Shown: positions 25,857 to 35,257 of the stretch, piece by piece | Layout: every line of letters starts with the position of its first letter | Position numbering within the stretch: the stretch's first letter is position 1 | Origin: Armatimonadota bacterium | GTDB lineage: Bacteria; Armatimonadota; Chthonomonadetes; Chthonomonadales; Chthonomonadaceae | Direction: 5' to 3' | Assembly: GCA_028871815.1 (NCBI GenBank) | Contig: JAGWMJ010000001.1 | Location: 1-64,000, forward strand | DNA length: 64,000 nucleotides | The notes under the pieces: generated by a model | Seen by the model: the letters and a program-made list of their open reading frames with translations, nothing else | Database searches by the model: none | Told to the model about the DNA's origin: nothing | Position numbers and translations under genes: made by a program

Positions 25857-27974
25857 ATGAAGCGGATCAGATCGTGGACGGCAGTTGCAGCAGGGCTTCT
25901 GTTGTGCGTGGGCTCTGTTTGCATCTCAGCCACGGCCGGCGCGCAAGCCGCAGGCGCGATGTATCGACTGCACGTCAATCGCGATGGCGCCACCGGCGTA
26001 ACACACCTTACCGTTGACGCTTCGCACACGGGTCCCGCTGTGAGCCGGCTGGTGTTCGGCAACTTTCTGGAGCACCTTGACCACGCGATTTACGGCGGCC
26101 TTTGGGCACAGATCCTGCTAAACCCGAGCCTCGAGCAGGCCGCGTCGTCGGAGACTGTGCCGCCGGACTGGGCCTTTACGGGCGGTGCGGTGTGGCAAAC
26201 CGGCGGCTACCAGTCGCCACTGTGCGTGCGTCTCAATGCGCCTGTTGCCGGCCAGCCAAACAGCGCGTTGTCGCAGGCAATCTACCTTCCCGAGGAGCGA
26301 ACCGGTACCTACCGCGGTTACCTCTATTCGCGTGTGGTGGATCAGCCGGCCACTCTGCGAATAACCCTCGAGGGCGCAGCGCAGAACTGGCCGCCACCCG
26401 CTACCGGTCCGCTAGCCGGCGGTATCGAGCAATCCACTCTTCAGGCCGTGACGCGCGGGTGGCGCAAACAGGCATTTGTTATTCATCTGGCCCCCACCGT
26501 TCCAGCGGGCACACAGGTGCGTCTGGTGATTGAAAACATGGCGGGCGGCGCGGCGGACGTGGACCGTCTGGAGTTGTGGCCGGGCGACAGTGAGCTGCAG
26601 TTCGACCCGAACGTTTTGAAGTTGGCGCAGGATCTTCACCCGGCGACGATCCGCTGGCCGGGCGGTAACTTTGCCAGTCAGTACCACTGGATGGATGGCC
26701 TAGGCCTGGAAGACCGCAGGGTTACGCGTCCGAACCTGGCATGGGGCGGCGTCGAACCGAACAGCTTCGGTATCAATGAGTTCATCCACCTGTGCGACCT
26801 GACCTTCGCCCAACCGCAGATCACCGTCAATGCCGGCAACGGTACACCGGAAGAGGCTGCCGACCTGGTGCAGTATTGCAACGCGGAACCCCACCTGAAG
26901 TACAGCCTCATGCGGGCCACCAATCGATCTCCAGACCCCTACGGCGTCAAGTTGTGGGAAGTTGGCAATGAAATGTACGGCAGCTGGCAGATTGGCCACA
27001 CCGATGCCTCAGGATACGCTCAGCGCTATGTGAAATACCGCGATGCGATGCTCGCGCAGGATAGCAGCATCCAGCTGATTGCATGCGGTGAGGGCGATCT
27101 GTACTCGCCGATGGGCCTGCGTGATGATGGACGCTGGAACCTGACACTGCTTCACATTGCCGGCCTGGATGGCGGCCGTGAACCGGAGTTTCTGGCGCTC
27201 CACCCGCTTCTGCCGATGCCGGGCAGCCTGCGCGGTTTGCCATATGACAGCCAGTACGCGAGTATCGCCGCTTTTCCCCAATACATCGATCGCACGTACA
27301 TTCCGGAGATGGAGCGCCAGATCCGCGCAGTTGAGGGCGCCGGCGGCAAGACGCATCTGGCGTTCACCGAGTGGGGCATGATCACCGGCGGCCCGACGTG
27401 GCGGCAGAGTCCGAACTGCGTCACCCTTGCCGGCGCCATCTACAACGCCCTGTTTCTGAATGCCATGCTGCGCCACAGTGGCGCGGTTCGACTCTCAAAT
27501 GTCACCGGATTGATGCACGGCGGCGGCATCAAGAAGCACCAGGGCATCGTCACAGTGGATCCGCAGTACTACACCCAGTTGTTGTACGACACGGCGGGTA
27601 TCGAACAGCCGGTGGCTATATCCGAAACCGGTCCCGGAGAGTCGGTTCCGGCACGCGGCGACCTACCAGCGGTGAACGACGTGCCCGACGTGGACGCATT
27701 TGCGGCTACAACACACATTGGAGGGCGGCTGGTGGTGTTTTTGGTGAACCGCCGGGCATCGGCGCCTCGAAGCGTTGCGCTGACACTGGCCGGCGCCGCG
27801 GTCGGCGGTGTCAAGGCGACCATTCTGACCGGCAGCACGCTGCAGACTGCCAACACCGTCGCGCACCGGGATGCCGTACATCCGGCGCCGTTTCCACTGC
27901 CGGCATGGCACGGCAACGAGATTGATCTCACGCTCCCCGCGCACGCGTTGGTTGTGCTGCACATCGGCGCCTGA
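25857..27974 (+). CDS. Exported alpha-L-arabinofuranosidase, GH51 family
   Basis: A 705-residue retaining glycosidase that releases arabinose from arabinan or arabinoxylan. Residues 1-30 form a signal peptide (GLLLCVGSVCISATAGAQA). The family segment RLVFGNFLEHLDHAIYGGLW is followed by RWPGGNFASQYHW. The acid/base Glu is in LWEVGNEMYGSW (Glu 372) and the nucleophile Glu in FTEWGMI (Glu 505). The C-terminal beta domain ends HALVVLHIGA. An upstream GTG (25836) is possible, but ATG 25857 gives a proper signal peptide. It lies 28 bases after the Gfo/Idh gene and only 5 bases before nadK. Confidence 0.9.
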   Translation: MKRIRSWTAVAAGLLLCVGSVCISATAGAQAAGAMYRLHVNRDGATGVTHLTVDASHTGPAVSRLVFGNFLEHLDHAIYGGLWAQILLNPSLEQAASSETVPPDWAFTGGAVWQTGGYQSPLCVRLNAPVAGQPNSALSQAIYLPEERTGTYRGYLYSRVVDQPATLRITLEGAAQNWPPPATGPLAGGIEQSTLQAVTRGWRKQAFVIHLAPTVPAGTQVRLVIENMAGGAADVDRLELWPGDSELQFDPNVLKLAQDLHPATIRWPGGNFASQYHWMDGLGLEDRRVTRPNLAWGGVEPNSFGINEFIHLCDLTFAQPQITVNAGNGTPEEAADLVQYCNAEPHLKYSLMRATNRSPDPYGVKLWEVGNEMYGSWQIGHTDASGYAQRYVKYRDAMLAQDSSIQLIACGEGDLYSPMGLRDDGRWNLTLLHIAGLDGGREPEFLALHPLLPMPGSLRGLPYDSQYASIAAFPQYIDRTYIPEMERQIRAVEGAGGKTHLAFTEWGMITGGPTWRQSPNCVTLAGAIYNALFLNAMLRHSGAVRLSNVTGLMHGGGIKKHQGIVTVDPQYYTQLLYDTAGIEQPVAISETGPGESVPARGDLPAVNDVPDVDAFAATTHIGGRLVVFLVNRRASAPRSVALTLAGAAVGGVKATILTGSTLQTANTVAHRDAVHPAPFPLPAWHGNEIDLTLPAHALVVLHIGA

Positions 27975-27979
27975 ACACT

Positions 27980-28843
27980 ATGGGACGCCATGTTGGAATT
28001 GTAACGCACCCATCACGCCAGGAGGCTTTGGATCTGGCTGCCAGTGTTGTTTCGTGGCTCCACGAGCGCGAAGTGCAGGTGATTCTGTCGGAGCCCGCTG
28101 CCACGGCGCTTAATCGGCCGGATCTGCTGGCGGATGAAAGCCATTGGCGAAGCGCAGGATTCGTGGTGAGTTTGGGGGGCGATGGAACGATATTGACGGC
28201 GGCGCGCCTGGTTATGCCCGATTCCGTGCCGATACTCGGCGTGCACATGGGCCGATTCGGCTTCATCGCCGAAGTCTCGCCGGCCAATGTATTTGTATGC
28301 ATGGAGGCGGCCCTGGAGGGCAGCCTGAAGACCCAGGACCGCATGATGATCCAGGCGGAAATCCTGCGAGCCGGAAGCATCCTGCACACAACCGCCGGCC
28401 TCAACGAGGTGGTGATCCGTTCGGCGCTGTCGCACATCATCCATATCGACACGTGGCTGGCAGGGCGGCCGTTCGCCACGTTTCCTGCTGATGGCCTGGT
28501 TCTGGCTACACCTACCGGCTCCACGGCGTACGCCCTCTCGGTGGGCGGGCCTTTGGTTGCGCCGCTGGTAGATGCATTCACCGTGGCGCCGATTTGCCCT
28601 CACACACTGAACGCGCGGCCATTACTGGTACCGGCGAGCGAGGTCGTGGAGATCGAAGTGGAGGACGACGGCGCCGAGGTGCTGGTTACGGTGGACGGCG
28701 CCGATCTCGCCACACTCGAGCCTGGCGATCGCGTACGAGCGCGGCGTGCAAGCTGTATCACGCGCCTTTACGTTACAGCAGATGCCGGCTTCTATGAAAA
28801 GGTTCGAGCACGTTACCTGTACGGTCAACGGGTCAACGGCTAG
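27980..28843 (+). CDS. nadK: NAD kinase
   Basis: A 287-residue ATP-NAD kinase, the sole route to NADP in most bacteria. The catalytic GGDGTIL motif is in FVVSLGGDGTILTAARL. The second conserved region is GLNEVVIR, and the NAD-binding glycine-rich loop is TPTGSTAYALSVGGPLV. The C-terminal beta-sandwich has ARPLLVPASEVVEIEVE. Length and motif order are normal. The gene is separated by just 5 bases from the secreted arabinofuranosidase, so it is probably transcribed with that catabolic gene. Confidence 0.95.
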   Translation: MGRHVGIVTHPSRQEALDLAASVVSWLHEREVQVILSEPAATALNRPDLLADESHWRSAGFVVSLGGDGTILTAARLVMPDSVPILGVHMGRFGFIAEVSPANVFVCMEAALEGSLKTQDRMMIQAEILRAGSILHTTAGLNEVVIRSALSHIIHIDTWLAGRPFATFPADGLVLATPTGSTAYALSVGGPLVAPLVDAFTVAPICPHTLNARPLLVPASEVVEIEVEDDGAEVLVTVDGADLATLEPGDRVRARRASCITRLYVTADAGFYEKVRARYLYGQRVNG

Positions 28844-28850
28844 GCCAAGG

Positions 28851-30515
28851 TCACCCGCCGGCGACGGCGCGCTGGGCGCTAAGTGTGGATAGCTCGAGGA
28901 ACGGCAAGACGCGGTACGCCAGGCCTCGATATACCTTCTGCAGGTACTCCCGCGGGTTTCGCGGCAGGTTCCAGTCGAATCGCTTCTTGTCGTGGCTCGC
29001 CGCGTAGCCCATGAATGTAGAACTGTAGCTGCCCTCGTCCTGTGTATGCCAGTAGGTTGCAAGCGCCATCAGCAGGTCTGGGGAGGTCTTGTCGTCGTGG
29101 TAGAGGGCCGTAAGTACCACTTGAGCGCTCTTGCTGTCTTTGAGAATGAGATCGACCATGGCCTCCAGGATTGAAGGCGCCAGCTTCTCCTTGGTGGCGC
29201 CAACCAGGTACTTTGCGAGCGCGAGTGCGGCATCGCTGTAGACGCTGGTATCCACCTGTGCCAGGCGCACGGCGTGGTCCTGAAGCGGACCCGGTTGGAC
29301 CGGATCCAGCTCAATGGCTTGATGAAGAGCTGTCTCCGAGAGACGCTCATCTGGTGTCGCCAGCGAAAGCGCGTACTGCGTGTCTGCAGAGTTTGGCAGG
29401 AGTTTGGCCGCCTGCTGGGCCTCGGCCGCCGCAGCGTCCGGCTGAGCCAATGCCACGTCGGCAATGGCGGCTACGATGCTGCAGGCAGGGCAGTGGCCAT
29501 CGAGGTCGGCCGCCGTTATTTGTGCCCGTGCCGAGGCAAAGTGCGTTTCTCGAAGCAGCGCCAGCGCACGCAGCGCATGGCTGTTTGAATCTGCTCTGCC
29601 GGCGCGCTCGGCTACGCGCAGGAGCGTGATTGCATCAAAGTAGCGGCCATCGAGAATATACGCCAGCGCGAGGTGGTTCATGTCGGCTGCGGCGGCCGCG
29701 TCTCCAGCGCCGGCGGCCGTATACGTGGTTATCGCGCCGTCATAATCTCCGGCGCGCATCTGCTCCATGCCGATCACGGCGGTCAGAGACGGAGAACCCT
29801 GTCGCAGCCGCGCAACCATTTGGTCTGCAGCGCTCTGGCGTAGCTTCACGGCCGCCTGAAGCTCTGAAGCAAAGCTCGCCGTATTCTCCGGCGCCAACGC
29901 AAGAGTTATACGCCATGAGGCCAGCTGGTCTTCGGCAGCCAGGTCGGTCGCCAGCGCCGGCGCTTTGCTCAGCAAGGCAATGGCGCCGGCAAGGTCTCCA
30001 TCTGCTGCGGTTACCCGCGCCTGCACCAGTGTCGCCAGCGTTTCGTTCGGGTCCGCTTTAAGCGCGCGCCGCGCAAACTTGACGGCGCCTGCCCGATCGC
30101 CACCCTTAAATGCCGCATCGGCCTGTTTAGCAAGCGTGTGCGAGCCGACGCCCAATCCGTTATCTACCGTAAGCTGAACGGACGCGCTTTTCGTGGCTCC
30201 ATCGGCGTCGGTTGCCGTAACGGTAAGCGTGTGCGCGCCCTCGGTTGTGGCAATTGTATCCCAATTGAAGAGGTAGGGCACGCTGGCTACCGTGGCTGCC
30301 AGCGTGCCATCCACGGCAAACGTAACGCTGTTGATACCGGCCTTACTGTAAGCGTGCGCCAGAACCGGAGCAACGTCGCTCACCTTGTCGCCATCCTTCA
30401 GGTCCAGCCGGAGCGACACCTGTGCGCGCGCGCCGCTGCCGATCGTAATTGCCAGCAGGCAAACCACCGGGCATAGCGGCCCATGCCAGATCCTGTTCAG
30501 TGGGGGAGTTCTCAT
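28851..30515 (-). CDS. Exported protein with Ig-like domain and tetratricopeptide repeats
   Basis: A 554-residue protein with a signal peptide (residues 1-31, ending GSGARAQ). A bacterial Ig-like domain follows at about residues 33-115 (VTFAVDGTLAATVASVPYLF, HTLTVTATDADG). Many helical TPR-type repeats cover about 125-480 (AAFKGGDRAGAVKFARRALK, MRAGDYDGAITTYTAAGAG). The start at 30515 is chosen because GAAGG precedes it; a TTG five codons earlier is the alternative. Its 3' end faces nadK (7 bases). Function unknown; probably a periplasmic or envelope scaffold. Confidence 0.75.
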   Translation of the reverse strand: MRTPPLNRIWHGPLCPVVCLLAITIGSGARAQVSLRLDLKDGDKVSDVAPVLAHAYSKAGINSVTFAVDGTLAATVASVPYLFNWDTIATTEGAHTLTVTATDADGATKSASVQLTVDNGLGVGSHTLAKQADAAFKGGDRAGAVKFARRALKADPNETLATLVQARVTAADGDLAGAIALLSKAPALATDLAAEDQLASWRITLALAPENTASFASELQAAVKLRQSAADQMVARLRQGSPSLTAVIGMEQMRAGDYDGAITTYTAAGAGDAAAAADMNHLALAYILDGRYFDAITLLRVAERAGRADSNSHALRALALLRETHFASARAQITAADLDGHCPACSIVAAIADVALAQPDAAAAEAQQAAKLLPNSADTQYALSLATPDERLSETALHQAIELDPVQPGPLQDHAVRLAQVDTSVYSDAALALAKYLVGATKEKLAPSILEAMVDLILKDSKSAQVVLTALYHDDKTSPDLLMALATYWHTQDEGSYSSTFMGYAASHDKKRFDWNLPRNPREYLQKVYRGLAYRVLPFLELSTLSAQRAVAGG

Positions 30516-30572
30516 GAAATCAACCTTCAATCGGGGAGTAGAAGCGGTGGTGTTGGCAGCCTACCTTGGGCG

Positions 30573-31802
30573 TTACTTCGGCGGTGCTACCAAAAAGCGA
30601 AGTCTGGCGGCTGCGCTACCGTAGAAGTAAGATACCATGGCCCGCGTCTTCTGCAGGCCGTCGACGCCGTTTTCGAGGCCGGCCAGCGAAAACCGCGCGC
30701 TGGCCGTTTGGCCCGGCGAAAGTGTGTTGAAGTACCCCGGGGCGGCCGGCAGGCAGGTCACTCCGGGTGGCAGCGCGTCGAGCGCTATACCCAGCTTGAC
30801 GCTATGAAGGGTTGTGCTTCCGCCATTTGCAAGGCTTACCGTCACCATGATAGCGCTGCCGTCACCGGTGGTGGACGCCTCCGGCTGTGCCTGGGCGCCG
30901 AGGCAGAGGATTGCGGCGCTGGCGCCAGATACCGAATGATCGAGATTCTCCATTTCTATCAGCAATTGGTGGGATAGACTGCTGGGCTCACCGTGATGAG
31001 CCACCTCGTTGTGCTGCATCGAAAGGACTTGAGCCAGAATCAGCAACAGGCGGTGCGCGCAGGCCACGCGGGTCTCTGGTGAGCGTGCGGTCGACAGGCC
31101 GTCCATAAACGGCCGTGCTTCCTGCAGGATCAATTCGGTTCGATGGGCGATCGCAGGTTTGGAAGCCGCCAGTCGGTGGAGGGTTTGGAAAAGACCGATC
31201 CAGGCGGCCCGGGAGGCGCGCCGCTGATCGTGCAGGCGAACGATGCAGAGGCCGCCAGGATCCAGCGTGATGACCTTGAGCAGTACTGAGGTGCGATTAA
31301 GTTCGTTGCCCTGGAACCGTCGGAACCGAACTCCATTTTGTCCCGCAACGATGGCGTCACAACTCCAGGCGCCTTCTCCCAGGCGCACTCGCAGGCGGAT
31401 CACCTCCGGAGCAGCCGCCCGGTTGTCCAGCGCCACGCCCACGCTGCCGCCGGTCGATCCGGCATACGCGGCAAGGCTGTCGGTCGGCGCGCTGATTGGC
31501 GCCCGTATGCTGACCGCCGCACGCCGTGCGCTAAGCGACGCCCATGCAATCCAGGATGCCTGTGCGGTGGCATCCTGCGGCGCCGCGTGGAGCAGCATGT
31601 GAAGTGCATCCGGGTCTGCGGCTGAGAGCGAGCGCGAATCGACGTTCACGACGATCGGAATCGGCAAGAGTGTCGCGGCCGGCGAGCCGCCGGCTTGCAC
31701 CGCGGTAGTTGGCGGACCTGTGGGTTTCCAGGCCGCCAGGACGGCGACACTAGCGGCGCATCCAAGAATAGACGCCATGCGGCGACTGGCCCAAACCGTC
31801 AA
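30573..31802 (-). CDS. Exported protein of unknown function with C-terminal beta-sandwich
   Basis: A 409-codon frame beginning at a TTG that overlaps the stop of the DUF951 gene (TTGA), suggesting coupling; ATG 31778 is the alternative. A signal-like segment (ILGCAASVAVLAAW) is at residues 12-25. The middle is helical with RLHDQRRASRAAWIGLFQTL and HRLLLILAQVLSM. The C-terminal about 90 residues resemble an Ig-like or CARDB-like domain (VTVSLANGGSTTLHSVKLGI, LSPGQTASARFSL). I do not recognise a family. It may share an operon with the TPR gene 57 bases downstream. Confidence 0.6.
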   Translation of the reverse strand: MTVWASRRMASILGCAASVAVLAAWKPTGPPTTAVQAGGSPAATLLPIPIVVNVDSRSLSAADPDALHMLLHAAPQDATAQASWIAWASLSARRAAVSIRAPISAPTDSLAAYAGSTGGSVGVALDNRAAAPEVIRLRVRLGEGAWSCDAIVAGQNGVRFRRFQGNELNRTSVLLKVITLDPGGLCIVRLHDQRRASRAAWIGLFQTLHRLAASKPAIAHRTELILQEARPFMDGLSTARSPETRVACAHRLLLILAQVLSMQHNEVAHHGEPSSLSHQLLIEMENLDHSVSGASAAILCLGAQAQPEASTTGDGSAIMVTVSLANGGSTTLHSVKLGIALDALPPGVTCLPAAPGYFNTLSPGQTASARFSLAGLENGVDGLQKTRAMVSYFYGSAAARLRFLVAPPK

Positions 31803-32008
31803 GAGGCGTCACCGGAGGCTGGTGGCTCAACTGCTGTGAGGCGCCGCTCAAACTCGGCGCGGTCCAGCAGGACGCGGCGCCCGCAGCCGGCGCAGGTGAG
31901 GCGCATATCGGCGCCTGGCTGCGTAACCAGCCACCACCGGCTTCCACACGGATGGGCTTTGCGCAGTTGTATTCGCGCTCCGGTGGGGATGCCAACGGAG
32001 GAGATCAT
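31799..32008 (-). CDS. DUF951 family protein
   Basis: A 69-residue protein of the small DUF951 (YyzM-like) family, single-domain beta proteins of unknown function that are often linked to translation or DNA metabolism genes. The diagnostic pattern is present: LRKAHPCGSRWWLV, then VGAD-like PGADMRLTCAGCGRRVLL and FERRL. Cysteines in HPCG and CAGC could bind zinc. It is 50 bases after the PhyH gene and overlaps the next start by 4 bases. Confidence 0.85.
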   Translation of the reverse strand: MISSVGIPTGARIQLRKAHPCGSRWWLVTQPGADMRLTCAGCGRRVLLDRAEFERRLTAVEPPASGDAS

Positions 32009-32058
32009 CCTTCACCTACAATCTGTTGCTTCTGTGCCATGCCGTTCACCATGATACC

Positions 32059-32835
32059 TCACGGTGTTTTGCTGCCCTCGCCCCGGGCCTCACCGGCCGC
32101 TGCCGCAAGAATGGCGTCATCGGGGCAGGTTGGGCACGGTTCACGATAACGATCCGGACTTCCAAGCACGGGATTGTGGAGAGCGTTGTAGCAGATGATG
32201 AATGCGCGCCGGTGTCGATCCGACGTGTTCGGGGCCGACGCGTGGAGAAGGTTGCAATGAAAGAATAGTGCGTCGCCGGGCTGCATTTCACAATGGACGC
32301 GCTCAAACAGCGGTTCGAGTTGCTCGATCCGCGATTCGCTCGCACCGACCTGGGAGCCGACGGCTCCGTGGTCCAGCCGACCCAGACGATGCGATCCACG
32401 AAGCACCTGTAGGCAGCCGTTTTCTCTCGTGCACGGATCCAGCGCGCAAAACACGCTCATCAACCTGGGGAAAACAAATCCGTCACCGTACCAGTACCCG
32501 TAATCCTGGTGCCACTCCCAGGCGCCGCCACTTCCGGCCTCCTTCAGCATCACCTTGCCGTGGAAGAAGGCAATATCCTCGCCCATCAACGCGCGCACTC
32601 CATTCACAACACGAGGAAGCGTACTGGCCGCAGCCCAGATGTCGTTTCCAAGGGCGCCCCAGATCGCCAACCGCGACGAGCGGCCCTCCTTGTCTCTGGC
32701 TGCATTCTGCGTGTTGGCAACGCGCTCACCGCTTTCAACTGCGTCGAGCATGGCAGAAACTTCCGGTGCTGTGAACAGCGCCTTCTGGAGCACGAACCCG
32801 TCGCGTTCAAAGGCCAGGCGGTCTCCCTCGTCCAT
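32059..32835 (-). CDS. Phytanoyl-CoA dioxygenase (PhyH) family protein
   Basis: A 258-residue Fe(II)/2-oxoglutarate-dependent oxygenase. The facial-triad His and Asp are in WEWHQDYGYW (His 109, Asp 111). The distal His is in FFHCNLLHASAPN (His 198), and the 2-oxoglutarate arginine is probably in SDRHRRAFIICYN. Length fits the family. In this phylogenetic context PhyH proteins often sit with sugar-modifying Gfo/Idh genes, as here (two upstream, 24 bases away). The real substrate is unknown; hydroxylation of a natural product or sugar derivative is only a guess. Confidence 0.88.
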   Translation of the reverse strand: MDEGDRLAFERDGFVLQKALFTAPEVSAMLDAVESGERVANTQNAARDKEGRSSRLAIWGALGNDIWAAASTLPRVVNGVRALMGEDIAFFHGKVMLKEAGSGGAWEWHQDYGYWYGDGFVFPRLMSVFCALDPCTRENGCLQVLRGSHRLGRLDHGAVGSQVGASESRIEQLEPLFERVHCEMQPGDALFFHCNLLHASAPNTSDRHRRAFIICYNALHNPVLGSPDRYREPCPTCPDDAILAAAAGEARGEGSKTP

Positions 32836-32859
32836 CCAGCGACCTCCTCCGACAGACTA

Positions 32860-34005
32860 CTATGCGCCGGGCGCCGAGCCGGTCGGCAGCCGGCTGACCT
32901 CCCCGGCAAGTTTGGGTAAGCCATCATCCGCTGAGGCGATGGCGGCGAAGCACAACTCCAGGCTTCGCAGATTCGCTGCGGCGCTGTTCGCCGGCTCACG
33001 GCCTTCCTCGATTGCGCAAAGGAGTTCGCCCATTGTGCCGCGGAATCCATCTGGGAACCAATCGCCGTGGAGCTGCGGAGATGCCACACCGGCAGAGGTG
33101 GTCAGCACCACTTTTTGCCTGGATAGGTTAGGACCGGTGCTGCAGAGCGAGCCAAGTGTGCCGGCAACGTATGTGGAATCAGCCGGGCCGAACTGCACGT
33201 TTCCGTCAAATACCAGCGTTCCGTGACCTCCATCGTATTGGAATGCCGCGCTGGCCAACAGTGGCGGCTTAACCGGCTGCCTTGCCGCACATGTACGCTC
33301 ACCGTAAACGCGCGTCCACGCCCGGCCATCCAGAAGCTGCATCGCCATATCGAACCAATGAATGGCGAAATCGTACAACACCAGGTCCCGGATTCTCTCG
33401 AACGGCGTGCCGGCCGTCCATGAGTGGTCCCAGTGGACGGCCATGTGGACGCCGGTCACGTCGCCGACCAGGCCTGCTTCCACAGCTTTGCGCATGTAGC
33501 TGAAGTGCGGGGCATACCGCCCATTCTGGTTGACGGCCAGGCGCCGGTCTACGCTTCGAGCCAGTTCTACCAATTCGCGCCCAGTAGCAAGATCGAGCAC
33601 AAATGGCTTTTGACTGAGCACGTGCTTGTGCGCGCGAAGCGCATCGGATATGATCGGCGCCCGATCTTGCGGGTGCGTCGCGATATCCACCACATCGATC
33701 TCATCGTGCTTCAGAAGCTCGCGGTAATCGGTAGTCGTAAAGGCGTCGGGATAGAACTGGCGTCGCCTGGTTTCGGCCCGCTCGGCAATGAGGTCACAAA
33801 GTCCCACTACATTCCAGCCTACCTTGCGGTAGGCCTTGAGATGCGTCTCTGTGATCCCGCCACAAGCGATCAAACCAATCCGCGGCTGGTACTCGGTTGG
33901 CGTGGGCGGCTCCCATGGCAAGAGCGGCGCAGTTGTAGCGGCGGTCGGCGACGCGGCGAGGCTGTAGTTGAGGTCGTCCGGCGGCGGCGACTTCGCTTTT
34001 TTCAT
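32860..34005 (-). CDS. Gfo/Idh/MocA-family oxidoreductase
   Basis: A 381-residue dehydrogenase-like protein. After a proline-rich N-terminal extension of about 40 residues (LPWEPPTPTEYQP) comes the Rossmann motif RIGLIACGGITETHLKAY. The EKP position reads QKPF in HVLSQKPFVLD. The C-terminal domain includes YDFAIHWFDMAMQLL. The unusual glutamine in place of glutamate and the proline-rich leader set it apart from the other family members here. It overlaps the upstream Gfo/Idh gene by 4 bases and is followed by PhyH. Confidence 0.88.
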   Translation of the reverse strand: MKKAKSPPPDDLNYSLAASPTAATTAPLLPWEPPTPTEYQPRIGLIACGGITETHLKAYRKVGWNVVGLCDLIAERAETRRRQFYPDAFTTTDYRELLKHDEIDVVDIATHPQDRAPIISDALRAHKHVLSQKPFVLDLATGRELVELARSVDRRLAVNQNGRYAPHFSYMRKAVEAGLVGDVTGVHMAVHWDHSWTAGTPFERIRDLVLYDFAIHWFDMAMQLLDGRAWTRVYGERTCAARQPVKPPLLASAAFQYDGGHGTLVFDGNVQFGPADSTYVAGTLGSLCSTGPNLSRQKVVLTTSAGVASPQLHGDWFPDGFRGTMGELLCAIEEGREPANSAAANLRSLELCFAAIASADDGLPKLAGEVSRLPTGSAPGA

Positions 34006-35081
34006 GGTGCAAGGCTCTCCGGTCGTCGGCTCACTGAGCTCCGCTGCGCGGCGTCGGTAATCTGCTGGCCAGCCCGGCTGATCTCAACCGAGAGAGGACC
34101 TGTGACTGGCGCGCCGCTCTCCAGGTGTGCGACGAGATACTCGATCGAGTTGCGAAATGGCGGCAGCAGGGTGTCCACCGGAATCTCCGTCGCGCGGGGT
34201 TGCTCCTTCGTCTGGAGGTGGATCACCGGCTCATAATCCCAGCTGGAGATTGTTCCGGCCGAGCCAACGAGTGTGAAACCGCATTTCGGCTGCGGCTGAA
34301 GCACCCAGGGATCGGTGAAGGTTCCCCACCGCGTCTGAAACACCGACAGGCCCGAACGATACCGCGCGACGGTTACGCTCTGTTCGTCAACCGACCGTCC
34401 GCCGGGCGTAAGGGCCACAGAGGTCACTTCACTTGGTAGCTCGCCATTGAAGAACCAGGTTGCGAGCGTTGCGCCGTACCCGAGATAGTCACGCATCGAC
34501 CCGCCGTCGCCCGGGGTGTACCACCAGCTATCGCTCATCCGCGCGGCAGCGTCTGCCTCTGCAACTTCAACCTTGTCGGCCAGATGCCGGAGGGGGCCGC
34601 GATTTCCATCGTAGTAGTGAACCTGCTCAAGCGCTCCTATGGCGCCACTATCCACCAGGCGCTTCGCTGTTACGTGGGGTGGGTACCAGGCCAGTGGCCA
34701 GTTTACCACCAGGGCGCCGCCTCCAGCCTGCATCGCTCTGATCATTCGGTCGGCCTCTTCGAGCGAAGTTGCAAACGGCTTCTCCACGTGAATGGATATT
34801 CCGCATGACGCCATCTGCTCAACGTATTCGGCGTGACGCGACGGCCGGGAACAGAGCAGCGCAACATCTGCCGCAGCGCTCGCCAGGCAGATCTCCAGGT
34901 TGGTGAAGAGCCGATCCGGAGGGACTCCGAAGCGCTCGGCAGCTTCGGCCATGCGCTGCGGGTCGGCATCGTACATGCCGGCAATCTCGGCGCCCGGGTG
35001 CTCGCTCACCAGTCGCAGCAGGTCGCCAATGTGGAGGTGATCGAAGTCTACGGCAATAAATCGCCATTTCCGGTTGGCCAT
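34002..35081 (-). CDS. Gfo/Idh/MocA-family oxidoreductase (divergent)
   Basis: A 359-residue protein of the same fold with an atypical N-terminus: KWRFIAVDFDHLHIGDLLRL replaces the glycine-rich GxGxxG loop, so classical NAD(P) binding may be altered. The EKP motif is conserved in SIHVEKPFATS. The C-terminal region has DGGSMRDYLGYGATLATWFF. It is the first gene of a five- to six-gene minus-strand group. Two adjacent, translationally coupled family members may act as partners or on successive substrates. Confidence 0.85.
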   Translation of the reverse strand: MANRKWRFIAVDFDHLHIGDLLRLVSEHPGAEIAGMYDADPQRMAEAAERFGVPPDRLFTNLEICLASAAADVALLCSRPSRHAEYVEQMASCGISIHVEKPFATSLEEADRMIRAMQAGGGALVVNWPLAWYPPHVTAKRLVDSGAIGALEQVHYYDGNRGPLRHLADKVEVAEADAAARMSDSWWYTPGDGGSMRDYLGYGATLATWFFNGELPSEVTSVALTPGGRSVDEQSVTVARYRSGLSVFQTRWGTFTDPWVLQPQPKCGFTLVGSAGTISSWDYEPVIHLQTKEQPRATEIPVDTLLPPFRNSIEYLVAHLESGAPVTGPLSVEISRAGQQITDAAQRSSVSRRPESLAP

Positions 35082-35257
35082 GCCGTGCAGTATACAGGAG
35101 GCTCCAGCAGTGGCGCAACGTGCCGGAAACGCATTTGACGCGTGCGCACAGGGCTGTTTCTCCGGCGATTCATGTTATCCTGATTGCGCCCCTGTTGCCG
35201 CCGGCAAGTTAAGCTCACCACGGCGCATTCACATGTACCGCTCCAAGAGACTTTCGA

